64,000 nucleotides of DNA from Saprospiraceae bacterium (GCA_028285545.1 JANQPA010000076.1:1-64000); one strand, 5' to 3'; shown: positions 17,512-26,214, counted from the first letter of the stretch. Made by a program: numbers and translations. The notes: generated by a model not told the origin, from the letters alone.

Positions 17512-18816
17512 ATGTCCAAACGCCCTGTATTTTCCTCCTCAATGGCTACTGTTTTAACTATGATTGGTGTGGCAGTAGGTTTGGGTAATGTCTGGCGGTT
17601 TCCTTATATGATGGGGCGTTATGGGGGAAGTGCATTTTTACTGGTGTATTTACTTTTTACCATCATTTTTGCAACACCCGCTTTGATGGGGGAAATAGCC
17701 CTGGGGAGAGAGACCAAAGAAGGGCCAATCGGGGCTTTTAGTAAAGCTCTTGGCAAAAAATGGGGACGAGGGATAGGCTACATTTTATTACTTACCATCA
17801 TGATGGCCAGTTCTTATTATGTAGTGGTAATTGCTAATGTGGTCTATACGGCCTTCTATGCTATGGTTTATGGTTTTGAGGGAGGCAATATTGCAGGGTA
17901 TGAAGCTCAACTAAATAATGGATGGTTACAATTTGCAATTGCGGTGGCCATTTTTTCTACTTGTTTATTGATTATTTACAGGGGTTTAAATAAGGGGATT
18001 GAATTGGTCAGCAAAATATTTGTGCCTTTTTTTTTACTAGCTATTCTATACTTAATCTATACAGCCTTTTCTTTAGAGGGCGCTCCTCAGTATTTTCAGG
18101 AATTTTTAAAACCAGACTTTTCTTCCCTTACTGCCACCAATATTTTTGCTGCCCTGGGCCAGGCCTTTTATTCACTTGGACTGGGAGGGACCTTTATGCT
18201 TGTTTATGGAAGCTACCTCAAGGATAACCAGAATATTCCTAAAACTGCCTTTTTAACTAATATAGGTGATGTAGGAGCTGCTTTATTGGCGTCTCTTTTT
18301 ATTGTGCCAACGGTATTAGTTTTTGGTGTCGACATAACCTCCGGACCTCGGTTGATCTTTTCTACTCTTCCTCATTTATTTGGTGAGATGGGAGGAGGAC
18401 AATGGGTTGGTCTGCTTTTTATGTTAGCCCTTAGTTTGGTGGCTATGCTTTCCTTAATCGGAGCATTTGAAGTAGCAGCAAATGAAATTATAGCCATCAG
18501 TAAGCAGAAATGGAGCCGAAAAAAGACAATTATTATAGTTGGTTTGATACAATTTATCTTGGTCCTCCCTTCTGCATTAAACCCCAATCTAATCGGTGTG
18601 TTGGATCTGGTATTTGGTTCTGGGATGCAAGTCATTGGAAGTGGTCTGGCTTTGATTGCCTTGAGTTGGGGAATGGGGAAAATGAAAGTGTTAGGGCAAG
18701 TGTTTGGTGGAGTATCTAGTCCTATCTCACAATTTTATTTTCATTGGATCCGATGGGTTGTTCCTGCCGTTTTACTAATTGTTTTAATTGGCTATATTTA
18801 TAGTTCTTTGATCTAA
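17512..18816 (+). CDS. Sodium-dependent transporter, NSS/SNF family
   Basis: The 434-residue protein is a polytopic membrane protein of the neurotransmitter:sodium symporter family. The signature is the unwound first helix GVAVGLGNVWRFPYMMG (about 19-35), followed by GGSAFLLVYLLF; later conserved pieces include SLGLGGTFMLVYGSY and GGGQWVGLLFMLALSLVAMLSLIGAFEV. Bacterial members are usually sodium-coupled amino-acid importers (LeuT, TnaT). Its length fits the shorter 11-helix bacterial type. The substrate is not deducible. The gene appears monocistronic, followed by a repeat-rich gap. Confidence 0.92.
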   Translation: MSKRPVFSSSMATVLTMIGVAVGLGNVWRFPYMMGRYGGSAFLLVYLLFTIIFATPALMGEIALGRETKEGPIGAFSKALGKKWGRGIGYILLLTIMMASSYYVVVIANVVYTAFYAMVYGFEGGNIAGYEAQLNNGWLQFAIAVAIFSTCLLIIYRGLNKGIELVSKIFVPFFLLAILYLIYTAFSLEGAPQYFQEFLKPDFSSLTATNIFAALGQAFYSLGLGGTFMLVYGSYLKDNQNIPKTAFLTNIGDVGAALLASLFIVPTVLVFGVDITSGPRLIFSTLPHLFGEMGGGQWVGLLFMLALSLVAMLSLIGAFEVAANEIIAISKQKWSRKKTIIIVGLIQFILVLPSALNPNLIGVLDLVFGSGMQVIGSGLALIALSWGMGKMKVLGQVFGGVSSPISQFYFHWIRWVVPAVLLIVLIGYIYSSLI

Positions 18817-19026
18817 GTTCCGTGTTACTAGGTTCCATGTTCCGCGTATAGTATTGCTGAAGTATGGGGATTTCTGTTATTTGAAGCTTGTTTAGCACGC
18901 AAATTCCGCAAATATCGCAGATGAATTTTGGCGGAATCTGCGTGAGAAAAAAACTCAAATAAGTAACTATACCTCAAGTCAAAAAAAAACAAAAACACGG
19001 AACTCATAACCCGGAACTCGGAACTC
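18816..19026. repeat. GTTCCG-unit inverted repeat flanking a CGCA-type hairpin
   Basis: The gap after the transporter begins with AGTTCCGTGTT (18816-18826) followed by GTTCCATGTTCCGCG, and ends with the inverse units AACACGGAACT (18994-19004), CCCGGAACTC and GGAACTC (to 19026). The ends form an 11-bp inverted repeat. Between them lies a second inverted repeat, CACGCAAATTCCGC at 18896-18909 and GCGGAATCTGCGTG at 18931-18944, with 13 of 14 positions complementary and a 21-nt loop. No gene is visible here. Confidence 0.75.
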
Positions 19027-19063
19027 AAGAAAGACTAATTACAAACAACAAAACCACAAACCT

Positions 19064-20146
19064 ATGTCAAAAGAGCAAGAAGATGGCATTAAAGCAGTTA
19101 ACCAGGATTTTCGACAATATGATCAGGTTAATAAAGAACAGACTTATCGATTAGTGGAAGATGGCTCCTCGGATGAATTTGATAATGAATATCAGATTCG
19201 AACTTGCGATATGAGCTTGTTTTTTGAAGGAGGGGAAGAAGGCAAAAAACAGTTTGCTCAAGACCTCGGTGAAGCCCTGGAGGGGATAGGTTTTGCTATT
19301 TTGAGTGGGCATGGAGTGGACCCAGAATTATACCCTAAAGCTCAGCAGAAGATTGCGGATCTATTTGAAAATACCACTTATGATGAAAGGATAGTTTTTG
19401 AAGCAGAGCGACATGGATCTGTCAATCAAGGGTATTTTCCTATGAAAACAACCACCATCATTCATCCTGATCTGGTTGAAGGTTGGGTCTTTTGCAGAAG
19501 AGCTTTTGACCTGGACGGAGATCCCAATTTTCAAGAAAAAGATTATTGGCCAAAGCCCAATTACGAGCCATTCTTCCGTAAAGTTGTCAAGTCTCATGAA
19601 GCCTTGATCCAACCCATTATGCAGAGTATATTGACCTATCTTGGTTGTGATCCTCATCTATATGATAAAAAAATGGAAGCTACTAATTTTGGATTTCGCC
19701 TCAATTATTATCCTCCTATTAAAGCAGAGGATGATGCCAGCGGTGCCGGCCGAATGTTGGGACACGAAGATGTAGACCTCTTTACCATTCTGCCTGCCCA
19801 GGAAGTAGAAGGACTCCAGGTCTTGAACCGGGAAAATGGTAAATGGATTCGCCTCAACCCAGAGCCTGGAACCATTATTCTCAACACAGGAGATTATATG
19901 CAACGCATTACCAATGATCGACTACCTTCTACTACTCATAGGGTGAGTAAACCGCAGGATAAAATTATTTTTAATAAACCTAGAATTACTTTCCCAATGG
20001 CTGTTTATGTATGGGAAGATGAAATTTTGGAAGTATTGCCAGGCTTGGGAGAACCTAAATATGAACCTATTTCTGCTTTGAAATTCCATACCAATATTAC
20101 CAGTAAATATTATGGTGACGATTATGCTTCAGAAGTAAAAAGTTAA
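19064..20146 (+). CDS. 2-oxoglutarate/Fe(II) oxygenase, isopenicillin N synthase-like family
   Basis: The 360-residue protein carries the double-stranded beta-helix of the 2OG-Fe(II) dioxygenase/isopenicillin N synthase superfamily. The iron site is readable as GHEDVDLFT (His and Asp near 233 and 235) with a distal His in TTHRVSKP (near 291), and PRITFPM supplies the expected 2-oxoglutarate-binding Arg near 306. The N-terminal DIOX_N part contains LEGIGFAILSGHGVD. The first 45 residues are acidic and less conserved. The family oxidises small molecules, and no particular substrate is indicated. Its 3' end overlaps the convergent AlkD gene by 4 bp. Confidence 0.88.
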   Translation: MSKEQEDGIKAVNQDFRQYDQVNKEQTYRLVEDGSSDEFDNEYQIRTCDMSLFFEGGEEGKKQFAQDLGEALEGIGFAILSGHGVDPELYPKAQQKIADLFENTTYDERIVFEAERHGSVNQGYFPMKTTTIIHPDLVEGWVFCRRAFDLDGDPNFQEKDYWPKPNYEPFFRKVVKSHEALIQPIMQSILTYLGCDPHLYDKKMEATNFGFRLNYYPPIKAEDDASGAGRMLGHEDVDLFTILPAQEVEGLQVLNRENGKWIRLNPEPGTIILNTGDYMQRITNDRLPSTTHRVSKPQDKIIFNKPRITFPMAVYVWEDEILEVLPGLGEPKYEPISALKFHTNITSKYYGDDYASEVKS

Positions 20147-20844
20147 GCAGGGCGGTAAATTGCCCTTGGGTAGTCTAGAATATTTACAGTTTCTTTGCTT
20201 AGTTCTCTTAAGGCATCTTTAGCAATCCACTGAGCTGCCTTATGCTCAACAGATAAAATTTCTTTAGAGACCTGAATGGCTTGCCTGTTCAGGTCTCTAT
20301 TTCTTTTACCGATACTTCTCAATGCCCAGTTAACTGCTTTTTTTACATAAATTCTATTGTCTCTCACTTCTCTTTTTATGATGGGGAAAAAGTTTTCAAA
20401 AAAATCATTGGGAGCTTTTTTATCAGCCATGCAGTAGGCAGCCATAATTACGAAGCCTGCTCTTTTTTCAAATTCTTTCTCCCTTTGGGTCCATTCTATA
20501 ATTTTAGGTAGGGCCAAATGACTTTTTGCGAATATGGTCATGCAAAAGGAATCGCAAATTTCCCAGTTGTCAAAGTAAGTGACCCATTTTTCCATTAATT
20601 CTTCGCTGAGGTTTTTAGGGTTAAAAATCTTGCTGCATAGAATTTTGCCTTCATAAATACCACTGTCAAATAATTGAAGTGCTAAGTCATCATTAGGCCC
20701 AGTTTCTTTAGCCAACTCTTTTAGATCTTTAATATAAACACCAAGGGCATTTTTAGAGGTTACCCCAAATTTTTTCTCCTTAAACAAGACTTTTTCGGGA
20801 TTACTGAGCTCATGAAGCCTGGATATAATTTGCGAATAGGTCAT
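20143..20844 (-). CDS. DNA alkylation repair protein AlkD-like
   Basis: The 233-residue protein is built from HEAT-like helical repeats of the AlkD family, DNA glycosylases that remove N3- and N7-alkylated purines. Recognisable family stretches are FGVTSKNALGVYIKDLKELAKE, an LFDSGIYEGKILCSKIF segment, WVTYFDNWEICDSFCMTIF and VKKAVNWALRSIGKRN. Length is normal. There is no signal peptide, consistent with action on chromosomal DNA. The gene is alone on the minus strand. Catalytic residues were not mapped individually. Confidence 0.88.
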   Translation of the reverse strand: MTYSQIISRLHELSNPEKVLFKEKKFGVTSKNALGVYIKDLKELAKETGPNDDLALQLFDSGIYEGKILCSKIFNPKNLSEELMEKWVTYFDNWEICDSFCMTIFAKSHLALPKIIEWTQREKEFEKRAGFVIMAAYCMADKKAPNDFFENFFPIIKREVRDNRIYVKKAVNWALRSIGKRNRDLNRQAIQVSKEILSVEHKAAQWIAKDALRELSKETVNILDYPRAIYRPA

Positions 20845-20902
20845 ATCGTAATCACTTTGCTGTTAAAGATGATTTTTTAAGTCAATTTGTTTTTGAATCC
20901 TT

Positions 20903-21014
20903 TGACCTTTTGTAGGGTCAGTATAGCCAGTTATAGCGGCAGAGCCGCGAAATAACCTTGCCTGAGACGCAAGTCTCAGGACTAAAATGTCATATGGCCA
21001 AGCTGCAGCGCAGC
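20903..21014. repeat. Cluster of short perfect hairpins with 3-4 nt loops
   Basis: Within about 110 bp lie three perfect mini-hairpins: GCGGC-AGA-GCCGC at 20936-20948, CCTGAGAC-GCAA-GTCTCAGG at 20961-20980, and GCTGC-AGC-GCAGC at 21002-21014, plus TGACC/GGTCA arms just before (about 20903-20920). The cluster sits between the AlkD gene (start 20844) and the end of the GH43 gene (21079). It may be a transcription terminator for GH43 or a dispersed repeat. Confidence 0.6.
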
Positions 21015-21078
21015 GATACAAAGGAAACAAGCAAATTATCTTTTCCCTAAATCTAATGTCTATATTTTAATCCTTAGA

Positions 21079-22749
21079 CTACCGTTGGAATCCTTTATAA
21101 TCTATCCAGTCAAAATCAGCATAATCATTGCTTTCCTGACCATTACTGGTAGCATATAATCCTAAATAAGCTCCAGTATATCCTTTACTCAATATCAGAT
21201 TAGAAGGGGTTTCTTTAAATCGTGAAAAAGGTGCATCCCTTTTAAATTTATAATGAAAAAAGTAAGACTGATCTTTTGATGTTACTTTTAAAAAAATCTG
21301 TTGATCATATTCTTCCAGGATTAAGGCTTTTAAAACTTCAGGTGCTTTGCCTGGAATAGCCTGTGTTAATTGTAACTGGATCTTGCCATTGATTTTTTTC
21401 ACGGTAAAATTAAGGTAGTTATCATCTTTTTGGAAAAGGCTCATCCCCGCTTCAGAACCATTATTTTGGGGAGAAAAATCCATGCTTATCGAATATTCAA
21501 AATCGCTTTCTTTCTGGCGCACTCCCAAAAGAGAACAGGAAGTTCTTTCTTTTATGTTGTCGGGATGGGCATTTATGCGGAGAAATCCTTTTCGATCAGT
21601 TAGAGAATAAACTCCTGGCCTGGGTACTCGTCGGAAATTCCATTCCAGATTAAGAGAAGAGGCATCAAAATTATCAGTAAAACTTATGTTTTGATATTGC
21701 GGTTTGGAAGGAAAAGGTAGAGGCGTATGCCTTTCCACCCGACCTGTTAAGGGAGCTACAACAGGCCACTCATGCTTAACCTCCTTCCACTCATAAGGTT
21801 CTCTTTCCCATTTTACGGGTAGGAGATGTGTTTCTCGCCCCATATTGGATCCTCGTTCTTCATCTCCCCGAATGCCTAGGGCTACCATGTACCATCTTCC
21901 ATCAGGTAGTTCTATCAAATCCGCATGCCCCGTGCTGTTCACCCAATTGTCGTAAGATAATTGCCGAGTTGTTAATATTGGGTTTCTGGCATTAGAAAGA
22001 TAGGGACCTGTGATATCATCGCTTACGGCAATCATTACAGCATGATCAAAGCCGGTACCTCCTTCTGCCACCATTAGATAATATCTTCCATTTCTTTTGT
22101 ACATATGGGGCCCTTCTACCCAGGTGCCTCCACAAGCGCCACGCCATAAAGCAATTCGGTCTCCCACTAAACGCCAATTTTCTAAATCAATTTCCTGGAG
22201 CCATATTTCCCCTTCTCCGGAGAAGTTGGGATTTTCAGGAGAACGAGTACCTACATACCAAACTTTTTCATCTTCATCGAAAAATATATCAGGATCGATA
22301 CCGGGTGCACCCTCCAGGACATGGGGTTCAGACCAGGGCCCTTTAATATCCTTTGCAGTGATTATAAAGTTGACAAAATCTGTTGTATTGCTTTCTTGAT
22401 GATAATAAACATTAGTAGTAATAATATAAAATAAACCCTGATGATAACGCATAGTAGGTGCGTGGATGCCCCCATTGGAATTCACATCAACTAAATTGAC
22501 AACTCCATTAACTTGATTTTCCCTATGCAAACCATAGCCTACCAATTCCCAATTGACCAGATCTTTACTATGATGAATAGGTAAGCCAGGGAAATATTCA
22601 AAAGAAGAATTGACAATGTAATAGTCATCACCTACTCTGCAAATGGAAGGATCGGGGTAGCCTCCCGGAATTATAGGATTGGTAAAGGTTTTTTCTTGTG
22701 CTGATAGGGAAATGCTCAGCAGTAAAAAAACAATAAACAGATTTCTCAT
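21079..22749 (-). CDS. Glycoside hydrolase family 43 (beta-xylosidase/arabinofuranosidase-like)
   Basis: After a signal peptide (about 1-18, ending SLSAQ) a five-bladed GH43 domain starts with NPIIPGGYPDPSICR, whose Asp33 is the expected catalytic base; GAPGIDPDIFFDED carries the pKa-modulating Asp and GGTWVEGPHMYKRNG the general acid Glu. The last 200 residues form a concanavalin-like beta-sandwich (the GH43 C2/DUF1349-type module, with FDASSLNLEWNFRR). Known relatives remove xylose or arabinose from plant glycans in the periplasm. The small membrane protein gene upstream is only 32 bp away and may be co-transcribed. No SusC/SusD pair is nearby. Confidence 0.9.
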   Translation of the reverse strand: MRNLFIVFLLLSISLSAQEKTFTNPIIPGGYPDPSICRVGDDYYIVNSSFEYFPGLPIHHSKDLVNWELVGYGLHRENQVNGVVNLVDVNSNGGIHAPTMRYHQGLFYIITTNVYYHQESNTTDFVNFIITAKDIKGPWSEPHVLEGAPGIDPDIFFDEDEKVWYVGTRSPENPNFSGEGEIWLQEIDLENWRLVGDRIALWRGACGGTWVEGPHMYKRNGRYYLMVAEGGTGFDHAVMIAVSDDITGPYLSNARNPILTTRQLSYDNWVNSTGHADLIELPDGRWYMVALGIRGDEERGSNMGRETHLLPVKWEREPYEWKEVKHEWPVVAPLTGRVERHTPLPFPSKPQYQNISFTDNFDASSLNLEWNFRRVPRPGVYSLTDRKGFLRINAHPDNIKERTSCSLLGVRQKESDFEYSISMDFSPQNNGSEAGMSLFQKDDNYLNFTVKKINGKIQLQLTQAIPGKAPEVLKALILEEYDQQIFLKVTSKDQSYFFHYKFKRDAPFSRFKETPSNLILSKGYTGAYLGLYATSNGQESNDYADFDWIDYKGFQR

Positions 22750-22781
22750 TACTTCAGATCTTTATCGAAAAAAAAGGAATT

Positions 22782-23060
22782 TTAGTTGTTAAGGATGCCA
22801 GTATAAATCATCATCCCAAGCGTTACCAGAAAAATAGCACTTAGAAAAAGGTTGCCTACCGTTTGGAATCTTCCTAAAATCACTTTCACAATTAAAAATA
22901 ATATCAAAAAGAAAAAGGAGGTGTAAATTAACATCGCTATCCAAGATCCTAAATCATTAATCCAGGCAAAATTATAGTTTCCTTCATCAATAAAAGCTAG
23001 AAAAAGGGTGAGTATCAGCGCTGTTGCTACTATTAGCGGATAGTTGTTGTCTTTTTTCAT
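22782..23060 (-). CDS. Small membrane protein, three helices, unknown function
   Basis: The 92-residue product has three hydrophobic segments (about 8-25, 36-62 and 70-88) with short polar loops such as DEGNYNFAWINDLGS. I recognise no family. Codon pattern and an uninterrupted frame on the same strand just upstream of the GH43 gene support a real gene. Function unknown. Confidence 0.6.
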   Translation of the reverse strand: MKKDNNYPLIVATALILTLFLAFIDEGNYNFAWINDLGSWIAMLIYTSFFFLILFLIVKVILGRFQTVGNLFLSAIFLVTLGMMIYTGILNN

Positions 23061-23472
23061 TTCTTTACGGTTTGTTATGAAAATAAATTCTTTTATTTAT
23101 TAGATCCTTTTATTTGAAAATCTGTGGTATTGGATAGTAGTAAAGAACCTTGTTGCATGGAAGAACAAAGTTTGGAAAATCTTCTGTAAACAATAAAAAT
23201 TAGATTAAGCAGAGGATTATTATGCTTGGAAAGATAAGCCTTTGCGGACCAACAGCTTACCAATCCCTACATTTCATTTCGGGCTTAGTAATCTAGTATC
23301 AAACAAAATTTTATATATCCATGCAACAACGCCGAAGTATATAGAAGTAGTTTGAAAAAAGCAAAGCTAATTACTTCGCCCGAAGAGCATACTTCTATTT
23401 ACTTCCATTTACTTCATTCTCCACTTGACTATGTTGATTTTGGATTATAAAATATTAAAACTCACTTTTTCT
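23061..23472. other. Long gap with ACTTC-unit inverted repeat
   Basis: About 410 bp separate the small membrane protein gene from the YcaQ-like gene. No gene is visible. The second half holds GAAGTATATAGAAGTAG at 23334-23350 and the inverse decamer run ACTTCTATTT, ACTTCCATTT, ACTTCATTCT at 23391-23420, with ACTTCG-CCC-GAAG between them (about 23373-23385). Confidence 0.65.
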
Positions 23473-23480
23473 ATATTTGA
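23473..23480 (+). promoter_or_regulatory. Candidate -7 promoter box TATATTTG
   Basis: TATATTTG matches the Bacteroidota -7 consensus TAnnTTTG. No TTG lies at the ideal distance upstream. The box overlaps the possible TTG start at 23477, which argues that translation begins downstream at the GTG at 23504. Confidence 0.45.
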
Positions 23481-23503
23481 CTTCCAATAAAATCCTTACG
23501 ACT

Positions 23504-24703
23504 GTGAAAACACTCGACATACAAGAAGCACGTGCCTTGATTCTAAAAAGCCAGCTCCTAGACCCTAAGACTAAGTTGAAAGGAAAGGCGGCTACCCTGG
23601 ATGTTATCCAGCATTTGGGCTATATACAAATCGATACTCTTTCTGTTATTGCCCGGGCCCATCATCATGTTTTGCGTAGCAGAGTTTCAGATTATAAGAT
23701 GGAATACCTAAAATCCCTTGAGGAGGAAGATCGAACTGTTTTTGAATACTGGGCTCATGCGGCCAGTTATTTACCCATGAAGGATTTTCGTTTTACCTTA
23801 CCTCGGAAAGCTACAATTGGTGATGGCGATGGCTTCTGGTATGAACGACAGCCTAAATTGATGGCCTATATTCTGGATCGGCTTCGCGATGAAGGTCCAT
23901 TAATGTCCAGAGATTTTAAAAATCCAGAAAAAAAACAATCGACTACTGTTCCCGTTTGGTCCTCCAACCCAACCAAACGAGCCTTACACCAATTATTCAT
24001 GGAAGGGCAGATTATGGTGCAGTCTCGTAAGGGCTTCCAAAAAGTATACGACCTCACCGAACGAGTATTGCCAACCGAAGTAGATCAAAGCATGCCAAGC
24101 CATGAAGAATATCTCCAATATTTGATTTTGAGAGACATTCGAGCCCATCGACTTATCAAAGCCAAAGATATCGGGTATCTGGTGAAAAATATAAAAGGAG
24201 ATCTAAAAAAACAGCTTCAGGCCATGGTAAAGGATGGTCGGATTGAAGAAGTGCGAGTCAAAGGCCATGACCAGCACCCTTACTTTGCTTTGCCCGAGAC
24301 CCTAGAGCATATTCCATCTCCGAACACTAGTAGAATGCGGATTTTATCACCTTTTGATAATGTTCTGATCCAAAGACGACGAACTGAGGAGCTTTTTGAT
24401 TTTAAATACATCCTGGAATGTTATGTCCCTGCCCCTAAGCGGGTGGTGGGATATTTCAGTTTGCCCTTATTACTGGGGACCCAATTTGTAGGCCAAATGG
24501 ATCTTAAGGCAGATCGAAAAACGAAAACACTTTGGATCAAAAATCTGGTATGGGAACCTAAAGTTAGACAAAGCAAAAAATTACACCATTCTTTTGTCCG
24601 GGCAATAAAGGAATTTGCCCAATTTAATGATTGTACAACTATAGAAGTACAGCTAAATCTTAAAGAGCATCTTGCCCCTTCCATTTTAGAAGCATTATCA
24701 TAA
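23504..24703 (+). CDS. YcaQ-like crosslink-repair DNA glycosylase (winged helix family)
   Basis: The protein of about 400 residues belongs to the HTH_42/YcaQ family, whose E. coli member unhooks DNA interstrand crosslinks. Readable family features are the LGYIQIDTLSVIARAHHHVLRSR segment early on (here split by Q-I-D, the presumed QxD catalytic motif), FEYWAHAASYLP, and the C-terminal SPFDNVLIQRRRTE ... GQMDLKADR block. The frame is open back to a TTG at 23477, but that codon lies in a -7 box and the GTG at 23504 fits the family start better; no ATG is available before the conserved region. It appears monocistronic. Confidence 0.85.
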   Translation: MKTLDIQEARALILKSQLLDPKTKLKGKAATLDVIQHLGYIQIDTLSVIARAHHHVLRSRVSDYKMEYLKSLEEEDRTVFEYWAHAASYLPMKDFRFTLPRKATIGDGDGFWYERQPKLMAYILDRLRDEGPLMSRDFKNPEKKQSTTVPVWSSNPTKRALHQLFMEGQIMVQSRKGFQKVYDLTERVLPTEVDQSMPSHEEYLQYLILRDIRAHRLIKAKDIGYLVKNIKGDLKKQLQAMVKDGRIEEVRVKGHDQHPYFALPETLEHIPSPNTSRMRILSPFDNVLIQRRRTEELFDFKYILECYVPAPKRVVGYFSLPLLLGTQFVGQMDLKADRKTKTLWIKNLVWEPKVRQSKKLHHSFVRAIKEFAQFNDCTTIEVQLNLKEHLAPSILEALS

Positions 24704-24785
24704 AATCTATGCTGATGAATACAAAAACCCTGACCAACATTCATTGATCAGTGCTAAACTTGCTATCTTATTACCTTATCTTTTT

Positions 24786-24837
24786 ATTTTCTACTTCTGC
24801 TGGTAGCTCCGGCAGTAAAGCCGGTTTTGGAAGTAAA
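24786..24837. repeat. ACTTC/GGAAGT inverted element with CCGGC hairpin
   Basis: TTTCTACTTC at about 24788-24797 and TGGAAGTAAAG at 24828-24838 form an imperfect inverted pair around a small hairpin CCGGC-AGTAAA-GCCGG at 24809-24824. It lies between the convergent YcaQ-like and SCO1 genes, so it could serve as a terminator on either strand. It resembles the other unit-built elements. Confidence 0.5.
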
Positions 24838-24971
24838 GCTTTCATTTTATTGTTTTTAGTGGTAAAAATATGCAGGAGAAGAACCCGCTTTTGTACACTG
24901 ACAAAATTATAGGGAAAATGAAGGCAGTGCTTCACCCAAAGGGGTGATTTTGCAAAGGAGAGTGGGATTAT

Positions 24972-25652
24972 TCAACTTTCTCTCTTCAAATTTTTTACAT
25001 CCGCAATAAGCTGTTGAATAGAAGCTTTGTTAAGGCCATTATAAATGCCTCTTATATGCCTGTTTTTGTCAACAAGGACAAAGTTTTCAGTATGCAAAAA
25101 ATCATCAATACTTCGTTCCAGGCCCAGGTCCTCTTCAACGAAATACTCTTGTCTTCCTAAACTGTAGATTTCTTGTCGATCACCAGTAGCGAGATGCCAT
25201 TTTTCACTATTGATTCCTTTGGCTTCTGCATAATTTTTTAATACCGAAACAGAATCTCGTTCTGGGGTGACAGAATGAGACAATAAAAGAACATCATCAT
25301 CTTTCAGAAAGGCCTGTTGTAAAATGCTCATATTGGCCGTCATTTTTGGGCATATGCCAGGGCAGGTAGCGAAAAAGAAATCCGTAACATAGATCTTATC
25401 TTCAAAAGTTTTTTCTGATATCGTGTCTCCTTCCTGATTAATTAAGGTGAAGGGCGAAATTTGATGAAAGTGCCTGAGTCCTTCCTTATCCCCCTCTAAC
25501 CAATGTGGGGTAAAGGAAGCGTCTCCATAATAAGGGAGATTTTCTACCCTGCTTTGGTGTTTTTCGGAGGAACTACAGGCTGTTATCATTAAACTTGAAA
25601 AGAGGATTAGGCTATTAATTTTGAGTCTGGATATATTCATTTTCCAATTCAT
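24972..25652 (-). CDS. SCO1/SenC/PrrC family copper chaperone, lipoprotein
   Basis: The 226-residue protein has a lipobox ITAC (Cys26; an ATG four codons later is also possible) and a thioredoxin-fold SCO domain. The copper site is complete: Cys97 and Cys101 in TCPGICP and His187 in DDFLHTENF. LLSHSVTPERDSVSVLKNYA and TENFVLVDKN are typical family segments. SCO proteins deliver copper to or reduce the CuA site of cytochrome oxidase, though many bacterial ones act in other periplasmic copper or redox tasks. The start overlaps the end of the YwqK-like gene by 26-38 bp, so it is the last gene of the 31147-24972 run. No oxidase gene is nearby. Confidence 0.93.
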   Translation of the reverse strand: MNWKMNISRLKINSLILFSSLMITACSSSEKHQSRVENLPYYGDASFTPHWLEGDKEGLRHFHQISPFTLINQEGDTISEKTFEDKIYVTDFFFATCPGICPKMTANMSILQQAFLKDDDVLLLSHSVTPERDSVSVLKNYAEAKGINSEKWHLATGDRQEIYSLGRQEYFVEEDLGLERSIDDFLHTENFVLVDKNRHIRGIYNGLNKASIQQLIADVKNLKRES

Positions 25653-26214
25653 AACAAAGATTTGCTCTTTTTAAGCCAAAAATTCGTCCATTTTTGGCTT
25701 CGTAATTATTATATAGTTTTCCATTTTCTCTCCATGATTGCTGTAAACCTTGTTCTTGACCTTTGACGAGATTTTGCCGTTTGAATTTTGCACCACTTTT
25801 ATACCACTGTAATTGAACCCCATGGGCCATACCTTCCTGATATTGAGATTTGGATCTCAACTGTCCATTTCTCCACCAGGTTTGGGTAAGACCATGTTGT
25901 TTGCCTTGAGAAAATTGGGCTTCGAATGAAAGCCTTCCATTCTCAAACCATTTCTTATAGATGCCATGTTTTTTTCCTTGTAAATAATCGATAGAGATCC
26001 TCTTAGTTTCATTTTCATCAAAGAACACTGAAGTGCCAGTAAAGACATTATCCTTATGATATACCAAACCTTCATTGGGGTGTAACTTAAGGGAGTCCTG
26101 AGAAATTATTTGATGGACTTTTAATGACTGAAGAAAAGAAACATCGGTATTACGGTATCCTTCGGATGAAGGGGAAATTAACAGGATGATGTACAGCAGG
26201 CTATTGAACAGCAT
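25615..26214 (-). CDS. YwqK/MORN-2 repeat protein, exported
   Basis: The 199-residue protein has an N-terminal hydrophobic segment (MLFNSLLYIILLISP) and then a hydrophilic part. From about residue 80 it shows repeated G-x-x-W-(Y/F)-x-N-G-(R/Q/K)-L units: KKHGIYKKWFENGRLSFEA, KQHGLTQTWWRNGQLRSKS, AHGVQLQWYKSGAKFKRQ, EQGLQQSWRENGKLYNN. These are MORN-2 type beta-hairpins as in proteins annotated YwqK; the antitoxin label attached to that family is not supported here because no toxin gene is adjacent. The start overlaps the end of the first YHYH gene by 14 bp and the end overlaps SCO1, so translation of the three is probably coupled. Confidence 0.82.
   Translation of the reverse strand: MLFNSLLYIILLISPSSEGYRNTDVSFLQSLKVHQIISQDSLKLHPNEGLVYHKDNVFTGTSVFFDENETKRISIDYLQGKKHGIYKKWFENGRLSFEAQFSQGKQHGLTQTWWRNGQLRSKSQYQEGMAHGVQLQWYKSGAKFKRQNLVKGQEQGLQQSWRENGKLYNNYEAKNGRIFGLKRANLCYELENEYIQTQN

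Noticed and set aside
21079-22749. Polysaccharide utilisation locus around the GH43 gene
   Set aside because: No SusC/SusD pair, no hybrid regulator and no further glycosidase lies next to it; only a small membrane protein precedes it.
25615-26214. Toxin-antitoxin role for the YwqK-like protein
   Set aside because: The label comes from the family name; the neighbours are YHYH and SCO1 genes and no toxin-like gene is adjacent.
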